Positions 1 through 6,375 of a stretch of 7,107 nt of DNA are shown in pieces. The notes beneath the pieces are model-generated. The model worked only from the letters and a program-made list of their open reading frames with translations, was not told where the DNA came from and searched no databases. Origin of the DNA: Myxococcales bacterium (GTDB lineage: Bacteria; Myxococcota; Polyangia; Fen-1088); the NCBI GenBank assembly GCA_003155465.1, contig PMCR01000155.1, positions 50,989 through 58,095 on the forward strand. The letters run 5' to 3'. The position numbers and the translations under genes were made by a program. How positions within the stretch are numbered: the stretch's first letter is position 1; each line of letters begins with the position of its first letter.

Positions 1-201
1 CGCCGTCCCATCTTCCGCAAGACCGCTGCCTACGGTCACTTCGGTCGTACCGATGCCGAGTTCACCTGGGAGCGCACCGACCGGGCCGAGGCGTTGCGCG
101 AGGCCGCCGCGGGCACCGCGGCCAAGCCGACCCGCGCGGCCAAGCGATCAGGCAAGAACGGCTCTGCGCGCAGCAACGGGGCTAGCGCGGACGCTGGGTA
201 A
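1..201 (+). CDS. metK: S-adenosylmethionine synthetase, C-terminal end (partial, 5' end off the window)
   Basis: Frame 1 is open from the left edge to TAA at 199-201, giving 66 residues that begin [16 protein letters not shown]. The block [11 protein letters not shown] followed by FTWERTD is the conserved C-terminal signature of methionine adenosyltransferase, which makes S-adenosylmethionine from methionine and ATP in the cytosol. The start and both catalytic domains lie off the left edge. After the usual end of the family (around [10 protein letters not shown]) the protein continues for roughly 27 residues rich in Ala, Lys, Arg, Ser and Gly, a low-complexity basic tail that typical MetK proteins lack. 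The last 20 bp overlap the 3' end of the convergent kinase gene, so no dedicated terminator fits between them. Identification is by recognition of the conserved block; only the tail is unusual. Confidence 0.93.
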   Translation, partial: RRPIFRKTAAYGHFGRTDAEFTWERTDRAEALREAAAGTAAKPTRAAKRSGKNGSARSNGASADAG

Positions 202-1645
202 ATCTCGTCGCTTTCACGACCTCGACCACTTGTTCGGCCAGCGGCCGCGCCTTGAAGCAGACCTGCGTGCGCGCCAGGATGTCGTGTAGCGCCAGTCTCC
301 GGGGATGGAAGGCCACCAGGAGAAATCCGGCCAGGTACGCGACCAGGATCACGGTTGCCAGCGTGACGTAAAGCGCAGGAAGAGCAAGCTGTGACACGGT
401 CAGACTGGCCATGCGAAAGGCCACGCGCTGGTCGCGGTGAAGAAAGTAGACGGCCGCAGCCAGCACCGTCCACGCCAGCGGGCCCCAGGCAAAGGCCAGG
501 AAGCGGAGCAGGGCCGCCTTCCACGAAATCCGGCCGCCCGCCGGATCCTCGACGCGGATGCCGAGTAGCCACTTGCCCGGGGTTTGCCCGAGCAGGCGGT
601 GGAAAAGAACGAAGTACGCTATCGCCATAGGAATGACCCACAGTGCGGCGAAATACCCAACCACGGCCAGCAGGACCGCGTCGATGGCCAGAGCGATCCC
701 GCGCGTGCGAAAGCCGGAAAGCTCGCGTCGGTCGGCCCGCGCCGACTCCAGCGCTGCCAGCAGATCGTCGTAGTTGGCAAAACGGGCCGCGGGCTCCTTG
801 GCCATCATGCGCTCGACGATGCGGGACAGAGCCTCGGGCACGTTGGGACTGGCAACCCGCACCGGCGCGGCCTTGTCGGTGACGTGCATCGAGATCACGC
901 CGACCGGCGAGGGTCCGGTAAAGGGCGGCCGGCCGCACAGCATGTGGTAGAGCGCGCAGCCGAGCGAGTAGATGTCCGAGCGAAAATCGACGGCGCCGCC
1001 GCGTCCCTGCTCGGGCGACATGTAGAGCGGCGAGCCGATGATGGCCCCGTCGCGGGTGAGCTGCGCGTCGCCGTGCATGCTCTTCACCAGCCCGAAGTCG
1101 AGAATCTTGATGCCCGCCTCGCGGTCGAGCATCAGGTTGGAGGGCTTGACGTCGCGATGGACAAAGCCTTGGGCAGAAGCCGCACGCAGCCCCCGGGCCG
1201 CGGCGATGGCGTACTCCAGGGCCTTGGCCCAGGGCAGGGGTTCCGGCCGAGCGAGCAGCGAGTCCAGCCCCGGCCCCTCCAGGTACTCCATGACGAAGAA
1301 GTGAAAACCGCGATCCTCTCCGATGAAGTAGATCTGCGCGACATTGGGATGGCGCAGCCGCGCTTGTGCGCGCGCCTCGCGCTCGAAGCGCGCGACCACT
1401 TCCGGGTCATGGGCGAATTCGGGCGCCAGGACTTTGATGGCGACCGGGCGTTCCAGTGACGTGTCGCTGCCGTAGTAGACCGCGCCCATGCCCCCGCGGC
1501 CGAGCAGACGCACGACCTCGAAGTGCTTGAGGCGCGTGCCTTCCAACGAATCGCCGGACACCCTGGCCTCGGCCTCAGCCGCGTTTCTGACCAGGATCGT
1601 CGCGTCGAGAGAAGGACGGCTTTTCTCTCCTTCGCCCATGGACAC
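182..1645 (-). CDS. Ser/Thr protein kinase with C-terminal RDD membrane domain
   Basis: The product has 487 residues. An N-terminal Hanks-type kinase domain spans about residues 41-300: glycine loop GRGGMGAV (49-56), VAIK lysine K71, alpha-C glutamate near E90, catalytic loop HRDVKPSN (163-170, D165), DFG (183-185), SPE in place of APE (210-212), SDIYSLG (223-229) and the late arginine R288. All key catalytic residues are present, so an active kinase is expected. An RDD-type membrane domain follows at about 312-465, with the R..A..ID motif (315-322), [15 protein letters not shown] (353-367) and [10 protein letters not shown] (453-462). About four hydrophobic segments lie at 317-349, 380-401 and 420-446, so the kinase is probably anchored facing the cytoplasm. 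No extracellular sensor domain is visible. The start is GTG 1645 or ATG 1639; an in-frame TAA two codons before the GTG rules out anything longer, and neither has a clear Shine-Dalgarno. It lies 71 bp downstream of the DUF4139 gene on the same strand. Substrates are unknown. Confidence 0.93.
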   Translation of the reverse strand: MSMGEGEKSRPSLDATILVRNAAEAEARVSGDSLEGTRLKHFEVVRLLGRGGMGAVYYGSDTSLERPVAIKVLAPEFAHDPEVVARFEREARAQARLRHPNVAQIYFIGEDRGFHFFVMEYLEGPGLDSLLARPEPLPWAKALEYAIAAARGLRAASAQGFVHRDVKPSNLMLDREAGIKILDFGLVKSMHGDAQLTRDGAIIGSPLYMSPEQGRGGAVDFRSDIYSLGCALYHMLCGRPPFTGPSPVGVISMHVTDKAAPVRVASPNVPEALSRIVERMMAKEPAARFANYDDLLAALESARADRRELSGFRTRGIALAIDAVLLAVVGYFAALWVIPMAIAYFVLFHRLLGQTPGKWLLGIRVEDPAGGRISWKAALLRFLAFAWGPLAWTVLAAAVYFLHRDQRVAFRMASLTVSQLALPALYVTLATVILVAYLAGFLLVAFHPRRLALHDILARTQVCFKARPLAEQVVEVVKATRFTQRPR

Positions 1646-1697
1646 AGGTTAGCAGAGCCGCTGGTTGCGCAAAGTGGGTTCCCCCACAAAATGGGAA

Positions 1698-1720
1698 GGG
1701 CGACCGCAGGTCGCCCCTAC
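1698..1720 (-). repeat. GTAGGGGCGACC hairpin repeat, copy 1, supplying the stop codon of the DUF4139 gene
   Basis: On the minus strand this begins GTAGGGGCGACC and continues TGCGGTCGCCC; the 23 bases are identical to 4703-4725 on the plus strand. Arms GGGCGACC (1698-1705) and GGTCGCCC (1709-1716) pair perfectly over 8 bp around a 3-nt loop. The TAG of the leading GTAG is the stop codon of the DUF4139 gene (1719-1717). A short T-containing stretch follows on the minus strand (CATTTTG), so partial transcription termination before the kinase gene is possible. Confidence 0.85.
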
Positions 1721-3621
1721 TCTCGGGCCGGAATGCGCACCAGCTTGACCGCCTCGCGGAAGCGCAGCTCCAGCTCCTTGACCTGCATGTGAACCTGGAT
1801 GAGTCGCTTGGTCACCTCGTCGAGGCGAGCCGATGCCTTGGTGAGCCTGGCGGTCAGGGTGCGGCGCAGATCCTCGGCCGCCTTGTTCTTCTCGATGGCC
1901 CGCAAGTTCTCGCGGGTCTCCTCGGTGGAGGTCTGCAGATCGTTCTGCTCTGATTGCAGGCGTTCGGCCTCGTCAGCCAGTCGCTTCCAGTCGGTGCGGA
2001 TGGCCCACGCGGCCCGCAGCTGCGCGGCTGCTTCGCCCTTGCCGTCAGGAGCGGCCAGGTACTCTTTGACCGCGTCGTCGGCTAGATTGGCCAACCATTC
2101 TTCGCTTTGCCGGCTGCCTTGGCGCTCGTCGAGCACAAGTTCCTTGCTGGCGTGGCCCGCGATCTCGACGGGAACCAGCGCGCTGCCCGTGCCCACGTTG
2201 TCTTCTGTGCCCTTGGGCGGCTGGATGAATTTCATTCCGTTCTGTCGCGGGTGCTTGAGCCACAGGGTGTGCGACTGATCCACGCCGCTCTTCAGTTTGT
2301 AGTGCGTACGCGGTCCCACCTGCCGTTCGATGACCAGGTTCCCCGCCTCGACCTGAAAGAGCCGCGCTCCTTCTAGTACGAATTCCACGCTGCGCTCGAC
2401 CGCCAGGCCGCGCTCGAGGCCAAAGGGAACGGTGGCGCTGGCGCCGTCGGGCAGCGGATCGATCACGCCTTGGCCGAGAAAGCCGCCCTCGCCGAAAAAG
2501 GCAAGGGGCCCGCGCTCGAGCAGGCCGCCGGTCTTGTTGGTGAAACGCGCGACCCGGAAGGGATGGGAGGCCGAATCAGGCACGCCCCCATCGGGAGCAA
2601 ACAGATAGGTGGCTTCGCCCGGCACTTCCTTGTCTGCCAGAAGGAGCATGGTGGCGTGGTTGTCGGGGACGGTAACCGGGTTGGGCAGCTCGTAGCGAGT
2701 GGCGCCGCCCGAGACTGCGACTGCGGCGAGCGCGGCCAGGTTGCGGGCGCGAGAAGGGACTGAGGCTGCCTGGCGAGCATTCCCACCCGAAAACACGTCC
2801 TCAAGGGCTGAGGAGCTCCCTGCCTCTCCCATGGCGCCGAGCACTCCTCGGTGGGCCGATTGGCGTGACCTGCGCGCTTCCTTCTTCTCGGCCGCTCTCG
2901 ACGCCGGCGCCATGGCCGCCTTTGCGGGCGCCGGTGCCCCCTCGGGCGCCTCGGACGGCGGAGGTGGAGCCGCCTCCTCGGCCAGCGTGGTTTCCGCCTG
3001 CGGCAGCACCGCGATTGCGCCGCCATCGTCAGTCAGCACCGGCCGACCGGGAATCACAGGCCGTTCCAACCCGGCGGTCAGCGCCAGCGGCGCATCGGCC
3101 ACCAAGGTGAGTTTGGTGTCTGTCCAGTCCTCGCCCGACAGATTCTGCACGATGCCCCAAAGTTGCAGGTGCGCCGGGCCGTTGCCCAGCACCAGACGGT
3201 ACGAGGGCCGCCACACCGGCGCTTCCGCGATATAGCCCACGGCCAGTTCATGCTCGCGGCCGTCCATTTCCATGACCACGGTTTCCATGCGGCGCTTGGC
3301 ATCGGCCGCCTTGCTCCCGGCCAGCTCGGGTGGCGGCGCGGGCTCCTCGTGCCGAAGCGGGAAAGAGGCGGCGCGCACCGAGCTGCCGCCCTTTTCGATC
3401 ACGGCGAAGCTGGCGAGAAAATCACCCACTTCATCACCCCGTACCTTGAAGCGAACGCGCTCGCCCTGCACGCGGCCTTCACGCTCGAAATACGCCACGC
3501 CATTGCGATAGATTACGACGCGTTTTAGCTTGAGATCGTCGGCGGTGACCGGCGGCCCACTGGCGCAAGAAGAACCGGCCAGCATCCCAAGAGTCAGAAG
3601 CACAGTCAGATGTTTGGACAT
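1717..3621 (-). CDS. DUF4139 domain-containing lipoprotein with C-terminal coiled coil
   Basis: A 634-residue product starting at ATG 3621, chosen because GGGGGAGAGA lies directly upstream and the N-terminus is a signal peptide (MSKHLTVLLTLGMLAGSSC). C19 is a plausible lipidation site, though GSSC is a poor match to a standard lipobox. The open frame continues upstream to 4074 but that part overlaps the divergent transporter. DUF4139 signatures are VVIYRNGVAYFERE (35-48), AEAPVWRPSYRL (132-143), NLSGEDWTDTKLTL (160-173) and YELPNPVTVPDNHATMLLL (310-328). A Pro/Ala/Glu-rich linker occupies about 212-245, and a charged, heptad-like helical region predicted to be a coiled coil spans about 545-625. 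In many DUF4139 proteins the coiled coil lies before the domain; here it lies after it. The family has no firm biochemical function; I infer an envelope-associated structural role. The kinase gene follows on the same strand after 71 bp, and the TAG stop is provided by a hairpin repeat. Confidence 0.87.
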   Translation of the reverse strand: MSKHLTVLLTLGMLAGSSCASGPPVTADDLKLKRVVIYRNGVAYFEREGRVQGERVRFKVRGDEVGDFLASFAVIEKGGSSVRAASFPLRHEEPAPPPELAGSKAADAKRRMETVVMEMDGREHELAVGYIAEAPVWRPSYRLVLGNGPAHLQLWGIVQNLSGEDWTDTKLTLVADAPLALTAGLERPVIPGRPVLTDDGGAIAVLPQAETTLAEEAAPPPPSEAPEGAPAPAKAAMAPASRAAEKKEARRSRQSAHRGVLGAMGEAGSSSALEDVFSGGNARQAASVPSRARNLAALAAVAVSGGATRYELPNPVTVPDNHATMLLLADKEVPGEATYLFAPDGGVPDSASHPFRVARFTNKTGGLLERGPLAFFGEGGFLGQGVIDPLPDGASATVPFGLERGLAVERSVEFVLEGARLFQVEAGNLVIERQVGPRTHYKLKSGVDQSHTLWLKHPRQNGMKFIQPPKGTEDNVGTGSALVPVEIAGHASKELVLDERQGSRQSEEWLANLADDAVKEYLAAPDGKGEAAAQLRAAWAIRTDWKRLADEAERLQSEQNDLQTSTEETRENLRAIEKNKAAEDLRRTLTARLTKASARLDEVTKRLIQVHMQVKELELRFREAVKLVRIPARE

Positions 3622-3739
3622 TCTCTCCCCCGCGCGCATTGTCGCCCGGCCAGCGGACCTGCACAAGACAGTCGTGTGCCAATCCGCGGGCGACCGTCCC
3701 ACTCTTCGTGTAGGCTGGCCGCTTTCGCGAAAGAATCTC
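3622..3739. promoter_or_regulatory. Divergent intergenic region between the DUF4139 lipoprotein and EamA transporter genes
   Basis: Both flanking genes are transcribed away from this region, so it should carry at least two promoters. On the minus side GGGGGAG lies about 4 nt before ATG 3621 and is a strong ribosome binding site. No confident -35/-10 pair can be named by eye in either direction. The transporter-proximal end holds two palindromes, annotated separately. The exact right border depends on the uncertain transporter start. Confidence 0.55.
3722..3733. promoter_or_regulatory. Perfect 12-bp palindrome CTTTCGCGAAAG, candidate operator half of a pair
   Basis: CTTTCGCGAAAG is its own reverse complement. 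Its centre lies exactly 20 bp from the centre of the next palindrome, close to two turns of DNA. The half-sites CTTTCG and GCTTCC share a TTC core. It lies in the shared upstream region of two divergent genes. A dimeric regulator binding site is an inference; the symmetry is directly visible. Confidence 0.45.
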
Positions 3740-3755
3740 TTGCTTCCGGAAGCAA
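3740..3755. promoter_or_regulatory. Perfect 16-bp palindrome TTGCTTCCGGAAGCAA, candidate operator
   Basis: All 16 bases are self-complementary, which is rare by chance. Paired with 3722-3733 it makes two dyads spaced 20 bp centre to centre. Its first three bases are one of the candidate start codons (TTG 3740) of the transporter, so a protein bound here could block initiation of that gene. Its GGAAG could alternatively act as a poorly spaced ribosome binding site for the next candidate start, TTG 3767. Confidence 0.5.
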
Positions 3756-4654
3756 TCACCGATCCCTTGCCTGCTGGCCAGACAAGCTCAGCCCGGCGCG
3801 CCTCTGCCAGCCTGCTTGTGTCGGCGACCTTGTTCGCGGCAATGGCCATGCTGGCGCGGCTGGTCTCGCGTGGCATCCCGGGGCCGCAGGTGGCGCTGGT
3901 GCGCTTTGCCATCGGGGTCTTGGTGGTGCTGGGTGCGTGGACGATCTTCCGCGTGGAACTGCGGCCGCACCGCTGGCGCTGGTTGATTGCGCGCGGCCTT
4001 TTTGGCGGCACCTCTGTGCTGCTGTACTTCACTTGTATCGAGCATCTGGGCGTGGGCCGCGCCACCCTACTCAACTACACGTCGCCGGTCTGGTCGCTGC
4101 TGTTCGGCTGGGCTCTGCTCAAGGAGCGTCCGCGCCAGCACGCCGTCCCGGCGCTGGTTCTGACTCTCATCGGCGTCGGGTTGATCGTAGGCAGCGCGGG
4201 CGGCGGCTGGCGGGTGAGCGGCTGGGACGTGCTCGGCGAGCTGTCAGCGGTGTCCGCGGGCATGGCGGTGACGGCCATCCGCGCCGCGCGCCGGTCCGGA
4301 TACGATGACACCCCTGCCGAGAGTCACTGGTCAGTGTTTGCCTCGTTCACATCGCTGGGCGTGGTGGCCACCCTGCCGCCTGTGCTGCCGCCGTTCGGCC
4401 ACTGGATCGCGCCCAGCGTCCGCGAATGGCTGCTTCTTCTCTGTGTGGCGCTGACCAGCGTGTGGGCCCAGCTCATCATGACCCGCGCGCTCAAGCATGT
4501 GACCGCTACCGCGATGGGCATCATCCATCAGGTCACGGTGGTGCTCACCGTGCTGGGCGGCCTGGTCTTCTTTGGCGAGACGATGTCCCTGCGTTCGGCC
4601 GTCGGCAGCGCGATCACCGTGGCCGGCGTGCTGTGGGTCGTCTACTCGGAGTAG
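3740..4654 (+). CDS. EamA/DMT-family drug/metabolite transporter (start uncertain)
   Basis: A ten-helix inner-membrane transporter made of two five-helix EamA repeats. Hydrophobic segments are, in order: ASLLVSATLFAAMAMLARLV; PQVALVRFAIGVLVVLGAW; IARGLFGGTSVLLYF; TLLNYTSPVWSLLFGWALL; PALVLTLIGVGLIVG; GELSAVSAGMAVTAI; FASFTSLGVVATLPPVL; WLLLLCVALTSVWAQLIM; GIIHQVTVVLTVLGGLVFF; and SAVGSAITVAGVLWVVY. The late-repeat signature ending GGLVFFGETM (usual G.l.l.E) is clear. The substrate cannot be told; relatives export amino acids, nucleotides or other metabolites. No ATG precedes helix 1; ATG 3842 lies inside it. TTG 3740 (304 residues, AAAGAA upstream) and TTG 3767 (295 residues) both match the family length, while GTG 3674 would give a longer leader. 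TAG at 4652-4654 falls inside a degenerate hairpin repeat. Confidence 0.88.
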   Translation: MLPEAITDPLPAGQTSSARRASASLLVSATLFAAMAMLARLVSRGIPGPQVALVRFAIGVLVVLGAWTIFRVELRPHRWRWLIARGLFGGTSVLLYFTCIEHLGVGRATLLNYTSPVWSLLFGWALLKERPRQHAVPALVLTLIGVGLIVGSAGGGWRVSGWDVLGELSAVSAGMAVTAIRAARRSGYDDTPAESHWSVFASFTSLGVVATLPPVLPPFGHWIAPSVREWLLLLCVALTSVWAQLIMTRALKHVTATAMGIIHQVTVVLTVLGGLVFFGETMSLRSAVGSAITVAGVLWVVYSE

Positions 4655-4680
4655 GGGGCGACCAGCAGGTCGTCCCTGCC
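4651..4680 (+). repeat. GTAGGGGCGACC hairpin repeat, degenerate copy 2, at the EamA stop codon
   Basis: The sequence opens GTAGGGGGCGACC and closes AGGTCGTCCCTGCC, a diverged version of the same hairpin with an imperfect stem (CGACC/GGTCG core). The TAG of its leading GTAG is the EamA stop codon (4652-4654). It sits 52 bp before the well-conserved copy at 4703. Confidence 0.7.
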
Positions 4681-4700
4681 AAAGGAAGATCAAGTCCGTC

Positions 4701-4742
4701 CCGTAGGGGCGACCTGCGGTCGCCCCGCGACTGTCCCTACGG
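4701..4742. terminator. Nested hairpin between convergent genes (GTAGGGGCGACC repeat copy 3), probable bidirectional terminator
   Basis: The inner stem is GGGGCGACC (4706-4714) with GGTCGCCCC (4718-4726), 9 bp perfect around TGC. Outer arms CCGTAGGG (4701-4708) and CCCTACGG (4735-4742) are also perfectly complementary, so alternative or nested folds are possible. It lies between the ends of the EamA gene (+) and the dacB remnant (-), where a two-way terminator is expected. There is no long U tract, so termination is inferred from position and stem strength. The outer right arm contains the TAG stop of the dacB remnant (4739-4737). Confidence 0.65.
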
Positions 4743-5150
4743 CTCGTTGCCGGGGCTGCCGACGTCCTTCAGCATTTGATCAATGCTTTGGTCCGGCTTC
4801 TGCGTCGGCGCGCTTTCGGGCAGGTCGGCCTCGCCTTTTAGCTCGGCGGACTCGCCGCCGGTTTCGAGGTCCTGGGTCGGCATGGCCTCTTCGGCGGGCG
4901 CGGGGCCGAGGGGGCCGCGTGCATAGCACATCATCGCGTTCACCGCGCTCACCTGGGCGCTGCGCACGCTGGTGACCGCGCGGTGACGGTGGCCCTCGAC
5001 CATGATGGAAAAGGCCACCACGTCGGACTTGTCGCCGACGTAGCCCGACAGGCAGGACACGCCATTGAGCGTGCCGGTCTTGGCGCGCACCCTTTCCGCC
5101 GCCGAGCCGCGGAAGCGATTGCGGGTGGTGCCGTCGACGTCGCCCACTGA
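4737..5150 (-). pseudogene. dacB: D-alanyl-D-alanine carboxypeptidase/endopeptidase (PBP4, peptidase S13 type), 3' remnant cut by an insertion sequence
   Basis: Only the last 137 codons survive. VDGTTRNRF precedes RVRAKTGTLNGVSCLSGYVGD, which contains the KTG active-site triad motif and the following serine-rich segment typical of S13 penicillin-binding proteins, then VVAFSIMVEGHRHRAV. These periplasmic enzymes trim peptidoglycan peptides. The SxxK and SxN motifs and the signal peptide, more than two thirds of a normal protein, are missing. The break coincides with the insertion-sequence end at 5151. The last 45 or so residues are an acidic, Pro/Glu-rich tail beyond the enzyme domain. The frame stays open into the insertion sequence up to about 5276, where the IS end reads FSDTL, so a chimeric peptide could be made, but it would have no catalytic serine. 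No upstream part of the gene is visible on the far side of the element. Confidence 0.85.
5148..5150. repeat. Possible 3-bp target-site duplication (TGA), left copy
   Basis: TGA directly abuts the left inverted repeat and TGA at 6484-6486 directly follows the right one. Three-base TNA duplications are known for the IS1031 and ISL2 groups of IS5. At only 3 bp a chance match cannot be excluded, and the flanking genes do not join up. Confidence 0.5.
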
Positions 5151-5166
5151 GAGCGTGTCTGAAAAG
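5151..5166 (+). repeat. Left terminal inverted repeat of the IS
   Basis: GAGCGTGTCTGAAAAG is the exact reverse complement of 6468-6483 and resembles the GAG...GT.TGAAAA ends of IS5-family members. TTGACG follows at 5167-5172 and could be the -35 of a transposase promoter, but no convincing -10 was found. Confidence 0.88.
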
Positions 5167-5200
5167 TTGACGTTGCGTGGAGGCGAGCGAAAGCAAAGGC

Positions 5201-5823
5201 ATGAAGCGAGGCAGGTACCCGAGCGACTTGACCGAGAAGCAGTGCCAACGAATCGAAGCCCTGTTGCCCGCACCAAAGATTGGTGGCCGACCTGCCAAAC
5301 ACGACCGAGTGGCTATCTTGAACGCGATTCTCTATTTGGTGCGTACAGGATGCGCGTGGCGACTACTGCCGCATGACTTGCCTCATTGGAAAACCGTCTA
5401 TCACTACTCTCGGTGTTGGCGGCTGGATGGCACCTGGAAGCGGATTCACGATGAATTGCGCGGCGATGCGCGCGAAGCGGCTGGGCGCAAACGGCAACCG
5501 AGCGCTGCCATCATCGACAGCCAGTCGGCCAAGACCACGGAAAAGGGGGGCCGCACGGCTACGATGCTGGCAAGAAGATCAATGGCCGCAAACGCCATCT
5601 GCTCGTAGATGTTCTTGGGTTGGTGCTTGTTGCCGTCGTCCATCCGGCCGATGTTCAGGACCGCGATGGTGCGCGTCTGGTGTTGGCTCTGCTTCTGCAC
5701 ACCTTCACACGCCTGCGATTGATTTGGGCCGATGGTGGCTATGCCGGCCAGCTGCTTGGCTGGGTTCGGAATCTACGGGGTCGAAACCCCCTGTGCACTG
5801 TGGGCGCAACCCCTCGCACGTGA
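5201..5823 (+). pseudogene. IS5-family transposase (orfA/orfB by -1 frameshift), C-terminally truncated
   Basis: The first frame starts at ATG 5201 ([14 protein letters not shown], the usual IS5 beginning); an earlier GTG at 5177 is possible. It would stop at TAG 5606-5608. Its text stops resembling a transposase after EKGG, and the homology resumes one frame back. The heptamer A AAG GGG at 5542-5548 allows a -1 slip giving ...[26 protein letters not shown]..., the family sequence. The fused product is about 207 residues, ending at TGA 5821-5823. Aspartates D106 (IIDSQS) and D178 (WADGGYAG) of the DDE triad are present. After [11 protein letters not shown] the sequence leaves the family, and the segment with the catalytic glutamate (normally W-VER-F-WL) is missing, about 55-60 residues short of the usual 260-270. 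It is expected to be inactive. Confidence 0.83.
5542..5548 (+). promoter_or_regulatory. Probable -1 programmed frameshift site, A AAG GGG
   Basis: In the orfA frame the codons read GAA AAG GGG GGC. A AAG GGG fits the X XXY YYZ slippery pattern. A one-base backward slip places the ribosome in the frame reading GGG CCG CAC GGC TAC GAT, restoring the conserved EKGGP.GYDAGKK block. Only the change of frame is certain; a chance one-base mutation inside the A4G6 run is the alternative. Confidence 0.65.
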
Positions 5824-6150
5824 CCGCACGCGAGCCACGGGGAGATCGAAGACTGGATCGACAAGAGAGCCATCGATTGGACGAGCGATCCGTCAATGAG
5901 CCCTGGCGTGTGATGACGTTCATGTGGCAAGCCATCTGTGCGGCTCTCTTCCCCGTTAAGCTTTCCAACATCAAGCAAGCACTGGAGCGTTTCCTCGCCT
6001 ACCTTGCGCGTTGGAGCAATCGAAAACGTGAGCGCCGAGCAGCGGTCTGCCTCCGCAACCTCCAGGCCGATGCCGCCTAGCGACTGTGGGGCGGCTGCGG
6101 GCAGAGAGGCTAAGTGGCCGCGATTGTGGCGGAAGAGATCGGGGAGACCA

Positions 6151-6183
6151 CCCTCTCCCTCCGGGAGAGGGCTGGGGTGAGGG
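6151..6183 (+). repeat. CCCTCACCCC-type dispersed repeat, copy A, with perfect hairpin
   Basis: CCCTCTCCC (6151-6159) and GGGAGAGGG (6163-6171) form a 9-bp perfect stem around TCC, followed by CTGGGGTGAGGG. The reverse strand translates to the familiar PHPSPLPEGEG string, a hallmark of this repeat class, which is widely scattered in proteobacterial intergenic DNA. Confidence 0.8.
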
Positions 6184-6262
6184 TACTGCATTGCACGTCG
6201 AATCGTGCCGCGGGCGCAATCACAACACCTTGGTGACTTCAACGTCCGGCTCACAGGAAGCT

Positions 6263-6305
6263 TCACCCTCACCCCCAAACCCCCCTTCCGGAGGGAGAAA
6301 GGTGA
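6263..6305 (-). repeat. CCCTCACCCC-type dispersed repeat, copy B, inverted relative to copy A
   Basis: The plus strand reads TCACCCTCACCCCCAAACCC and continues through CCTTCCGGAGGGAGAAAGG. It aligns with the reverse complement of copy A: leader CCCTCACCCC, C-rich middle, then CCGGAGGGAGA. The stem is less perfect than in copy A. Confidence 0.75.
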
Positions 6306-6308
6306 CCC

Positions 6309-6334
6309 GATTCGAAGACTTGTGTCCTCGAATC
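6309..6334. repeat. 11-bp inverted repeat (hairpin) inside the IS tail
   Basis: GATTCGAAGAC (6309-6319) and GTCCTCGAATC (6324-6334) are complementary except for one position, with a TTGT loop. It lies between copy B and copy C of the GC-rich repeats, so the whole segment is symmetric around it. There is no U run after it, so an ordinary terminator is not favoured. Confidence 0.6.
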
Positions 6335-6375
6335 ACGAATGGCCATCTATCCTGCCGTCAATCCGCTTAACGCCT

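Noticed and set aside
36..938. Minus-strand 300-residue open frame over the metK tail and kinase
   Set aside because: It is a shifted frame of the kinase gene, composed mostly of Arg, Gly and Pro, and contradicted by strong homology in the true frame.
584..1459. Long plus-strand open frame opposite the kinase
   Set aside because: It is a GC-rich antisense shadow of the kinase, with low-complexity Arg/Gly-rich text and no recognisable domain.
3622..4074. Extension of the DUF4139 gene upstream to 4074 as one 785-residue protein
   Set aside because: The extension lies antisense to the transporter helices, has no signal peptide or family match, and the internal ATG 3621 has a strong ribosome binding site followed by a clear lipoprotein signal.
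3842..4654. ATG 3842 as the start of the EamA transporter
   Set aside because: It lies inside the first transmembrane helix; starting there would remove half of that helix from a ten-helix protein.
5777..5790. GGGGT-CGAA-ACCCC hairpin with nearby GGTTCGGAATC, considered as a tRNA T-arm
   Set aside because: No acceptor, D or anticodon arm can be built around it, and it lies within the transposase reading frame.
5373..6080. Single 235-residue plus-strand frame across the IS
   Set aside because: Its first half is an out-of-frame reading of the transposase; only the last part, from about 5912, is discussed as a possible short ORF.
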